Assembly: GCA_022566355.1 (NCBI GenBank)
Contig: JADFJB010000174.1
Location: 1-6,580, forward strand
Length of the DNA stretch: 6,580 nucleotides
Origin: a candidate division KSB1 bacterium
GTDB lineage: Bacteria > Zhuqueibacterota > JdFR-76 > DREG01
Reading direction: 5' to 3'
The notes under the pieces are model-generated. The model searched no databases. It was not told where the DNA came from and was given only the letters and a program-made list of their open reading frames with translations. Below, in pieces: positions 1-4,679 of the stretch (positions are counted from its first letter, which is position 1; each line of letters starts with the position of its first letter). A program made the position numbers and the translations under genes.

Positions 1-172
1 GCTGTCGCAGAATGCGCAATATCATTAAAATGTCATTCTGAGCGCCAGCGAAGAATCTTGTTGGTACAGCCCTTAATAACTTGATTATACTTGAGTTACA
101 ACGAGTTTCAAACAAGATCCTTCACTCCGTTCAGGATGACAATTCCAGGCTTTTTGCCTATTCTGCGACAGC
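1..172. repeat. Nested inverted repeat element (MITE/REP-like)
   Basis: Two sets of arms share one centre. The outer arms are a perfect 13-bp inverted repeat: GCTGTCGCAGAAT at 1-13 and its reverse complement at 160-172. The inner arms, 31-62 and 111-141, match at about 26 of 31 aligned positions with one gap. The inner arm belongs to the 'TGTCATTCTGAGCG...GAAGAATCT' type of repeat that is scattered between genes in many environmental bacterial genomes; that recognition is from memory. No protein reading is convincing here. The element may extend to the left of the window because the outer arm begins at base 1. Confidence 0.7.
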
Positions 173-240
173 CTGCCAGGCGGGATTTTCTTCCCCCTTC
201 GTCAAGCTCAGGACGCAGCCTCTCAAAGAGGGGAATTCCA
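171..240. repeat. Palindromic intergenic repeat cluster
   Basis: This stretch directly follows the nested inverted repeat and has no coding character. GCCTG-C-CAGGC at 171-181 is an 11-bp palindrome. TTCCCC at 191-196 is complementary to GGGGAA at 230-235, and CCTCT-CAA-AGAGG at 219-231 forms a small hairpin inside that pair. The minus-strand text around 195-217 resembles the widespread 'GTCCTGAGCTTG(T/A)CGAAGG' intergenic repeat, recognised from memory. It is probably repeat DNA with folding potential rather than a gene or a dedicated terminator. Confidence 0.45.
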
Positions 241-290
241 ACAATCAACCATCTAATTTTCTTATTTCTTATACCTTATTCCTCTAGCAT

Positions 291-388
291 CATCCGGTAT
301 CCGGCATCCGGCATCTAGCATCCAGCATCCAGCATCTGGCATCTGGCATCTAGCATCCAGTATCCAGTATCCAGCATCTGGCATCTGC
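291..388. repeat. 14-copy tandem array of a 7-bp unit
   Basis: Fourteen consecutive 7-mers fit the consensus YATCYRG without a break in phase: CATCCGG, TATCCGG, CATCCGG, CATCTAG, CATCCAG (x2), CATCTGG (x2), CATCTAG, CATCCAG, TATCCAG (x2), CATCTGG, and a last degenerate CATCTGC. The units differ only by transitions at positions 1, 5 and 6. The array's right edge sits at the point where the minus-strand methyltransferase relic loses homology to its family (386-388). Similar heptad arrays are common between genes in some FCB-group genomes; their function is unknown. Confidence 0.9.
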
Positions 389-676
389 ACCAACACCAAA
401 ATGACGCGTTCCCTCCACTACGTCACGCTCAAGTTCGAGTAAATGACTAAACCTCAACCCTATTAACTCTTGACGCAATAGTTTTTCCGACATCATCAAA
501 TCTTCTGAAGGCGGGCCACCAGTACCATGCTTTAGTTGTTTCCGTGTATAGGCTTCAAGCAGTAAAACTCCGGTGTTTTTGAGCCCTTTTACTACTTTTT
601 TGTGCAGTTTCTTTCTTAGCTGTACTGGGACATGACAAAAAATGGATACAATTCCATCCCACTTTTTGATGCGGGG
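350..676 (-). pseudogene. C-terminal fragment of a class I SAM-dependent methyltransferase (TehB-like), relic
   Basis: The frame is open from 676 down to a TAG at 352-350 (108 codons) but has no plausible start. From about 661 it reads WDGIVSIFCHVPVQLRKKLH, then VVKGLKNTGVLLLEAYT, then KHGTGGPPSEDLMMS, ending EGTRHFGVGA. This is the C-terminal half of the small TehB-like methyltransferases, whose expected text is 'LKPGG...LEAY..EQL..GTGGP'. The N-terminal half with the glycine-rich SAM-binding loop is missing: an in-frame TAA lies at 679-677 and the upstream sequence is a different domain in another frame. The natural C-terminus after 'GVGA' is also gone, because translation runs into the 7-bp array. 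It cannot encode an active enzyme. The similarity was judged by eye. Confidence 0.75.
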
Positions 677-863
677 TTAAATCGATGGCGAATCGGTCCT
701 CTTGGGTCAAACCTTGAACTGTATATTTATATCCGCCAAGCCCAGGTTCGTAAAATTGTCCAGTTCCATAAATACGGCCTGCCGTGTGATCTAAGTCTAA
801 AACGAATTCACCCGCGTTCGTTCCACTGAGGTTTCCCATCCATTTACCAGTAAGATTTATCAT
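555..863 (-). CDS. Hypothetical beta-rich N-terminal domain, 3' part out of frame over a methyltransferase relic
   Basis: The ORF has 102 codons from the ATG at 863-861. Residues 1 to about 66 look like real protein: regular alternation of hydrophobic, Gly and aromatic residues (INLTGKWMGNLSGTNAGEF, then YGTGQFYEPGLGGYKYTVQG), as expected of beta-hairpins. I do not recognise the family. From about residue 67 the ORF reads the methyltransferase relic in the wrong frame, giving Lys/Ser/Cys-rich nonsense. The natural C-terminus is therefore probably lost at a junction near 662-680. The start codon overlaps the TGA of the upstream small gene as ATGA, which suggests translational coupling; there is no separate Shine-Dalgarno. 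There is no signal peptide or membrane segment. It may be a truncated gene whose first 66 residues are still translated. Confidence 0.4.
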   Translation of the reverse strand: MINLTGKWMGNLSGTNAGEFVLDLDHTAGRIYGTGQFYEPGLGGYKYTVQGLTQEDRFAIDLTPHQKVGWNCIHFLSCPSTAKKETAQKSSKRAQKHRSFTA

Positions 864-1039
864 ATAATTATCGACTGCTCGTTTTTTCCTAAAGTAGCGA
901 CTTCTTTTTCAAATTCATCAGCTTCTTCCAAAATATACTGTACACCATCTGTTCCTTGGATTATCACTGCGTCTAATTTGGCCAAACTTAATATTTTATC
1001 TATTGAAAGCTTTTCTTTTGCTAAATCAACTGTTTTCAT
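860..1039 (-). CDS. Small antitoxin-like protein (59 aa)
   Basis: The ORF runs from ATG at 1039-1037 to TGA at 862-860. The text is MKTVDLAKEKLSIDKILSLA, then KLDAVIIQGTDGVQYILEEA, then DEFEKEVATLGKNEQSIII. It resembles small acidic antitoxin-like proteins of the pattern 'LSL.ELL.LA...PV.I...DG.EFIL.EADDFE.EV..L', often annotated as hypothetical or as type II antitoxins; this is recognition by eye and not certain. The start is well supported: AGGAGG at 1052-1047 lies 7 nt upstream. The C-terminus looks shortened against the usual pattern, which continues with roughly 'S..F..FL..RS'. The TGA overlaps the next ATG by four bases, and no adjacent toxin such as PIN, RelE or MazF is visible. An A-AAA-AAC heptamer at 887-881 lies in the phase of a -1 slippery site. 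Confidence 0.7.
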   Translation of the reverse strand: MKTVDLAKEKLSIDKILSLAKLDAVIIQGTDGVQYILEEADEFEKEVATLGKNEQSIII

Positions 1040-1044
1040 AATTT

Positions 1045-1052
1045 CACCTCCT
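1045..1052 (-). promoter_or_regulatory. Strong Shine-Dalgarno for the antitoxin-like gene
   Basis: Read on the minus strand this is AGGAGGTG, a near-perfect anti-16S match. Seven nucleotides separate AGGAGG from the ATG at 1039. It is the best ribosome binding site in the window, and it is the main reason to treat the 59-codon ORF as a real gene. Confidence 0.8.
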
Positions 1053-1059
1053 CATTTCC

Positions 1060-1098
1060 TATGAACAAAGTATTATTCTTTATTTCTTTATGTTCATA
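1060..1098. promoter_or_regulatory. Inverted repeat upstream of the antitoxin-like gene, possible operator
   Basis: TATGAACA at 1060-1067 and TGTTCATA at 1091-1098 are perfect 8-bp inverted copies with centres 31 bp apart, close to three helical turns. The pair lies just upstream of the Shine-Dalgarno of the small minus-strand gene, where an autoregulatory antitoxin would bind. No clear -35/-10 pair was seen. The operator role is inferred from position only. Confidence 0.3.
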
Positions 1099-1188
1099 AC
1101 AAGAATAAAATTTAGAAAGGAAAAGTCTTCATTAAAAAATCTCCTCGCCAAAATCTTCAACTTCATAAGATTTTGATTAAACTTTGCA

Positions 1189-1231
1189 ATTCACTGGTTT
1201 AAGTTTATTTCTTACTTAAATTTAGGTGAAT
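1189..1231. repeat. Imperfect hairpin in the divergent intergenic region
   Basis: TTTAAGT at 1198-1204 pairs with ACTTAAA at 1214-1220 over a 9-nt loop. ATTCAC at 1189-1194 pairs with GTGAAT at 1226-1231, extending the stem past a small internal loop. It lies about 70 bp upstream of meaB. It could be a weak structured leader, an operator or chance. No cobalamin-riboswitch conserved box was found around it. Confidence 0.3.
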
Positions 1232-1246
1232 AGGAAAAATTGTAAT

Positions 1247-1272
1247 ATATTAAAATATTAATATTTTAATAT
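1247..1272. promoter_or_regulatory. 26-bp perfect AT-only palindrome upstream of meaB
   Basis: The 26 bases are a perfect palindrome made only of A and T; the central 16 read AAAATATTAATATTTT. The right edge is 29 bp before the meaB start codon, in the gap between divergent genes. The position fits an operator or a promoter melting region for the B12/acyl-CoA operon. I saw no convincing -10/-35 pair or Bacteroidota-type TAnnTTTG box. Low-complexity AT DNA makes palindromes more likely, but 13 consecutive matched pairs is well beyond the other inverted repeats here. Confidence 0.45.
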
Positions 1273-1301
1273 GTATTTGGTTCTAACTAAATTACTAAGA
1301 A

Positions 1302-2234
1302 ATGAAACAATCTGATATTCTAAACAAATTCTTCGATGGTGACCGGCTTGCATTAGCGCGTATGATTACCAAAGCCGAGAATAGTCACAATTCCCGTGAT
1401 CCTGTTCTTGATGAAGTGTTAAAGCAAAGCAAAGGTTCATTCCGCATAGGAGTTACAGGCCCACCTGGCGCCGGTAAAAGTACACTTTTGGACAGAATGG
1501 TTGTTCAATTTCGTCAAGATGGGAAAACGGTGGGGGTGATTGCTGTCGATCCAACCAGCCCATTTACAGGAGGAGCTATACTGGGTGATCGTATTCGCAT
1601 GAACTCGATTCAGCAAGATCCGGGAGTTTTTATTCGCAGTATGGCAACGAGAGGGAGTTTGGGAGGATTGGCTCATACTACCCAGGAAATTGCAGATGTA
1701 TTTGATTCTTTTGGCAAAGATATTATTTTTATAGAAACAGTTGGTGTCGGCCAATCAGAATTGGATGTGGTGCAGGCTGCAGACACGATTTTGGTGGTTT
1801 TGGTGCCCGAATCCGGTGACAGCATTCAAGCAATGAAAGCCGGTTTGATGGAAATCGCCGATATTTTTGTATTAAACAAATCCGATCATGAATATGCAAA
1901 ACGCGCTTATACGGACTTAAATTCGGTTTTACATTTAAATCGATCTCATAATGGCTGGTGGCCATCAATCGTCCAAACAGTTGCAAATACCGGAGAAGGC
2001 TTTGATAAATTATTTGAACAGCTGACAAAGCATAAGGCCTATTTGGAAGATAATAATGTTTTGGAAAATAAAAGACGAGAAAGGACACATGATCGTCTGA
2101 AATCCAAGGTGAATCAAAAAATATTTAAACAATTTTGGAATCCGAAAAAACTTGTAGATTTTGAACAATATATCGAAGAAATTTTGAATGGAAAACTATC
2201 TTATAACGAAGCGTTGGAGAAAATTTTGAAATGA
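1302..2234 (+). CDS. meaB: MeaB-family GTPase, chaperone of B12-dependent acyl-CoA mutase (ArgK family)
   Basis: The 310-aa protein belongs to the SIMIBI-class G3E/MeaB GTPases, which gate adenosylcobalamin loading and protect acyl-CoA mutases from inactivation in the cytosol. Motifs in order: Walker A GPPGAGKST at 53-61; the switch region DPTSPFTGGAILGDRIRM at 83-100, characteristic of MeaB/ArgK; a Walker B-like segment FIETVGVGQSE at 143-153; the base-specificity motif NKSD at 192-195; and NTGEG at 229-233. A charged helical C-terminal arm from about 245 fits the dimerisation arm of the family. Length is slightly below the roughly 330 aa usual. The ATG at 1302 is fixed by an in-frame TAA at 1296-1298; only a weak purine stretch precedes it. 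The mutase subunits follow on the same strand, supporting the chaperone role. Confidence 0.95.
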   Translation: MKQSDILNKFFDGDRLALARMITKAENSHNSRDPVLDEVLKQSKGSFRIGVTGPPGAGKSTLLDRMVVQFRQDGKTVGVIAVDPTSPFTGGAILGDRIRMNSIQQDPGVFIRSMATRGSLGGLAHTTQEIADVFDSFGKDIIFIETVGVGQSELDVVQAADTILVVLVPESGDSIQAMKAGLMEIADIFVLNKSDHEYAKRAYTDLNSVLHLNRSHNGWWPSIVQTVANTGEGFDKLFEQLTKHKAYLEDNNVLENKRRERTHDRLKSKVNQKIFKQFWNPKKLVDFEQYIEEILNGKLSYNEALEKILK

Positions 2235-2250
2235 TATTTCAAGCTGATCC

Positions 2251-2394
2251 TTTTTGCCACAAAGACGCGAAGTCTCTAAGAATATAAAAGTTATAATTAA
2301 AAGTGGCGAAAACTGATTTTGGAGTTAAAAAGATAATCAAACTATATATACTTTTTTCTAAAAGCTTTGAGCCTTCGAGTCTTGGAGGCAATAA
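2251..2394. repeat. Imperfect inverted repeat element between meaB and the mutase gene
   Basis: The arms 2251-2280 and 2365-2394 match at 24 of 30 positions after reverse complementing. The shared core is TTGCC.C.AAGAC.CGAAG with CTC.AAG beyond it. This is the 'gccacaaagacacgaag' type of intergenic repeat seen in many environmental bacterial genomes (from memory). The 84 bp between the arms are AT-rich with no ORF. It fills most of the 198-bp gap inside the operon and ends 38 bp before the mutase ATG. It may be a decayed MITE-like element, and it could also fold in the mRNA. Confidence 0.65.
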
Positions 2395-2422
2395 ATTATT
2401 CAGGTTAATAAAGAAAATATTT

Positions 2423-2426
2423 GGAG
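2423..2426 (+). promoter_or_regulatory. Shine-Dalgarno of the mutase large subunit
   Basis: GGAG is followed by six bases and then the ATG at 2433. It supports this start over the next Met, which is Met35 (codon 2535) and leads straight into the conserved region. Confidence 0.65.
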
Positions 2427-2432
2427 TATTAA

Positions 2433-4094
2433 ATGATAGATCCTACAAAGTTTAAAGTAGAAAAAGAAAGATGGGAAAAGGACAAGCAGACCAAAGGTAA
2501 AGACCGGAAGAAGAAATTTGTTACCACTTCTTCTATGGAAATTGAGGATTTGTACACGCCGGATGATCTTGAAAATATCGATTACAATCGGGATATTGGA
2601 TTCCCGGGCGAATATCCATATACTCGCGGTGTTCATCATAATATGTATCGCGGCAAATTGTGGACAATGCGTCAATTTGCCGGATTTGCCAGTCCTAAAG
2701 ATACCAATGAAAGATTCCATTACCTGTTAGAACATGGCCAAACCGGTCTTTCAACCGCCTTTGATTTACCCACATTAATGGGTTATGATTCGGATGATCC
2801 GATGAGCAAAGGAGAGGTGGGAGTTTGCGGGGTTGCAATAGACACTCTTGATGATATGGAAATTTTATTTAAGGGAATCCCATTAGATAAAGTAAGCACT
2901 TCCATGACCATTAACTCTCCAGCTGCAATGATACTAGCAATGTATTTTGCCGTTGCAGAAAAACAAGGTGTGCCTAAGGATAAAATACGCGGAACAGTTC
3001 AAAATGACATTTTAAAAGAATACATTGCTCAGAAAGAATATATATTTCCTCCTGGCCAATCCATGCGTATCATTATGGATATGATGGAATATTGTACACA
3101 GGAAGTGCCTCAATGGAACACGATTTCTATCAGTGGATATCATATTCGCGAAGCAGGTTCTACGGCAGTGCAGGAGCTTGCATTTACATTGGCCGATGGT
3201 TTTGCTTATGTGGAAGCTGCGATAAAGGTGGGAATGGATATTGATGATTTTGCTCCCCGACTATCTTTCTTTTTCAATGCCCACCTTGATTTCTTTGAGG
3301 AAATTGCTAAATACAGAGCAGCAAGAAGAATTTGGGCTCGGCACATGCGTGAGCGTTATAAAGCAAAAAACCCAAAGTCCTGGTTGTTGCGTTTTCATAC
3401 ACAAACGGCTGGCTGTTCTTTAACCGCTCAGCAACCTGAAAACAATATTGTTCGCACAGCTTGCCAAGCTCTTGCCGGTGTGTTGGGAGGCACACAATCA
3501 CTCCATACTAATTCTATGGACGAAACATGGGCATTGCCATCTGAAAAAGCTGCAAAAATTGCTTTGCGAACCCAACAAATTATTGCCCATGAAACCGGTG
3601 TGTCCAATACCATAGATCCACTGGCAGGATCCTATTTTGTTGAATCTCTAACAACGAAAATGGAGGAGGAAGCCGAAAAGTATTTTGAGAAGATTAAAGA
3701 ACTGGGCGGCGTTATTTCCGCTATAGAATTGGGATATTTCCAGAGAGAAATTTCTAAGGCCGCATCACTTTATCAGCAAGAAATTGATTCTAATGAAAGG
3801 ATCATAGTCGGTGTTAATGAATATGTTGAAGTAGAAGAAAAAATCGAAATCCCAATTTTAAGAATAGACCCCCAGGTAGAAAAGGATCAAATAAAAGCGT
3901 TGCAACAAATTAGAGCGCAAAGAAGTGATACAGAGGCTCAATCAAGTCTTTCCGGTTTGCGAGAGAGTGCAATTCATGGCAATAATATGATGCCGCACTT
4001 ACTGGCATGTGCCAGAAATTATGTTACAATTGGTGAGATGGTGCAAGTTTTACGTGAGGAATTTGGCGAGTACCTGGAGGCAGCGACTTTTTAA
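2433..4094 (+). CDS. Acyl-CoA mutase large (catalytic) subunit, methylmalonyl-CoA mutase family with isobutyryl-CoA mutase-type pocket
   Basis: The 553-aa protein is the TIM-barrel, acyl-CoA-binding part of a B12-dependent carbon-skeleton mutase. The B12 domain is a separate gene downstream, as in two-part IcmA/IcmB or archaeal-type mutases. Landmarks: charged N-terminal tail 1-33; [15 protein letters not shown] at 71-85; [15 protein letters not shown] at 109-123; [10 protein letters not shown] at 188-197; SGYHIREAG at 234-242; FHTQTAG at 321-327; the family signature region RTQQIIAHE...DPLAGS at 379-400. Aligning to Propionibacterium mutase by the conserved Gln197, Tyr243 and His244 (here Gln190, Tyr236, His237) gives a constant offset of 7. 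With that offset Tyr89 and Arg207, which hold the methylmalonyl carboxylate, become Phe82 and Gln200. Isobutyryl-CoA mutase has Phe and Gln there, so the usual 'methylmalonyl-CoA mutase' label may be wrong on substrate. Ala109 is not the Asp of 2-hydroxyisobutyryl-CoA mutase. Family is certain; substrate is inferred. Confidence 0.93.
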   Translation: MIDPTKFKVEKERWEKDKQTKGKDRKKKFVTTSSMEIEDLYTPDDLENIDYNRDIGFPGEYPYTRGVHHNMYRGKLWTMRQFAGFASPKDTNERFHYLLEHGQTGLSTAFDLPTLMGYDSDDPMSKGEVGVCGVAIDTLDDMEILFKGIPLDKVSTSMTINSPAAMILAMYFAVAEKQGVPKDKIRGTVQNDILKEYIAQKEYIFPPGQSMRIIMDMMEYCTQEVPQWNTISISGYHIREAGSTAVQELAFTLADGFAYVEAAIKVGMDIDDFAPRLSFFFNAHLDFFEEIAKYRAARRIWARHMRERYKAKNPKSWLLRFHTQTAGCSLTAQQPENNIVRTACQALAGVLGGTQSLHTNSMDETWALPSEKAAKIALRTQQIIAHETGVSNTIDPLAGSYFVESLTTKMEEEAEKYFEKIKELGGVISAIELGYFQREISKAASLYQQEIDSNERIIVGVNEYVEVEEKIEIPILRIDPQVEKDQIKALQQIRAQRSDTEAQSSLSGLRESAIHGNNMMPHLLACARNYVTIGEMVQVLREEFGEYLEAATF

Positions 4095-4105
4095 ATTATG
4101 AGTTG

Positions 4106-4132
4106 TTTGTAATGAGTTTTGGATATTACAAA
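4106..4132. repeat. AT-rich inverted repeat after the mutase large-subunit gene
   Basis: TTTGTAAT at 4106-4113 and ATTACAAA at 4125-4132 are perfect 8-bp inverted copies around an 11-nt loop. It begins 11 bp after the stop codon of the large subunit. No U-run follows, so it is not a standard terminator. It could be an RNA-stabilising 3' hairpin. Confidence 0.4.
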
Positions 4133-4141
4133 TTACGTATT

Positions 4142-4196
4142 CTTCAATCATTTCGCGGTATCATCGCGAGTGCAGTTTTAGGCACTCTTGGTGAAG
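4142..4196. repeat. Structured intergenic element between the two mutase subunit genes
   Basis: CTTCA at 4142-4146 pairs with TGAAG at 4192-4196 and encloses two hairpins: TCGCG/CGCGA (4153-4157 with 4165-4169) and GAGTGC/GCACTC (4168-4173 with 4182-4187). The inner stems share bases 4168-4169, so they compete at the edge. The layout resembles a three-way junction or a REP-type element. It sits in a 167-bp gap separating two subunits that must be made together. The folding is by eye. Confidence 0.4.
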
Positions 4197-4250
4197 TTGA
4201 ATGGTGATCAAGATGACAATTCATATTTTGTGAAATCTTTTGATATGAAA

Positions 4251-4255
4251 AGGAG
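4251..4255 (+). promoter_or_regulatory. Shine-Dalgarno of the B12-binding subunit
   Basis: AGGAG is followed by six bases and then the ATG at 4262. It gives this subunit its own strong initiation site after the 167-bp gap, so it does not depend on coupling to the large subunit. Confidence 0.75.
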
Positions 4256-4261
4256 CCATAA

Positions 4262-4675
4262 ATGACAGATCGGAAAATCAGGGTTCTGATTGCTAAACCC
4301 GGGTTGGATGGACATGATCGTGGTGCGAAAGTAATAGCCGGCGCTCTTCGTGATGCTGGCATGGAAGTTATTTATTTAGGATTAAGACAAACAGCTGAGA
4401 TGATTGTCGAAGCTGCTTTGCAAGAAGATGTGGATGTAATCGGGTTAAGCATTTTGTCAGGAGCTCATATGACGATCTTCCCTGATGTGAAAAAGAAACT
4501 AGACGATGCCGGATTGAATGATGTTTTACTTACGGGAGGCGGCATCATAGCTAAGGAAGATGCCGAAGATCTGACCAAACTTGGGGTGGGTAAGTTATTT
4601 GGGCCTGGCACAAATACATCGGCAATCATTGAATATATCAAGGAATGGCACTCTAAAAAAACAAAGTCTGATTAA
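4262..4675 (+). CDS. Cobalamin-binding small subunit of B12-dependent acyl-CoA mutase
   Basis: The 137-aa protein is a stand-alone Rossmann-like B12-binding domain. It supplies adenosylcobalamin to the large subunit, whose barrel caps the cofactor. The base-off/His-on motif DxHxxG is DGHDRGAK at 16-23, with His18 as the cobalt ligand. The second conserved stretch is GLSILSGAH at 61-69 (the SxL motif is Ser63-Leu65), and the third is TGGGI at 91-95, lining the nucleotide tail of the cofactor. The length matches separate small subunits such as IcmB (about 136 aa) and the C-terminal domain of fused methylmalonyl-CoA mutases. The start has a good Shine-Dalgarno. The stop is followed after four bases by the ATG of the carboxyltransferase, so those two genes are tightly linked. 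The sequence of this domain does not reveal which acyl-CoA is used. Confidence 0.95.
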   Translation: MTDRKIRVLIAKPGLDGHDRGAKVIAGALRDAGMEVIYLGLRQTAEMIVEAALQEDVDVIGLSILSGAHMTIFPDVKKKLDDAGLNDVLLTGGGIIAKEDAEDLTKLGVGKLFGPGTNTSAIIEYIKEWHSKKTKSD

Positions 4676-4679
4676 AACT

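Noticed and set aside
81-318. Two overlapping plus-strand ORFs of 68 and 75 codons
   Set aside because: They run through the inverted repeats and the 7-bp array, have no Shine-Dalgarno, and show repeat-derived composition.
291-388. CRISPR array
   Set aside because: The repeat unit is 7 bp with no spacers; it is a simple tandem repeat.
632-829. Plus-strand ORF of 65 codons
   Set aside because: It lies antisense to the minus-strand beta-rich domain and methyltransferase relic and shows no protein-like pattern.
1040-1301. Cobalamin riboswitch upstream of meaB
   Set aside because: A B12 leader would be logical, but I saw no GCCACTG-type B12 box or extended structured leader in this AT-rich gap.
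4581-4679. 33-residue N-terminal extension of the carboxyltransferase from an upstream ATG
   Set aside because: It overlaps the B12-binding subunit gene out of frame, and the family-like N-terminus begins at the ATG at 4680.
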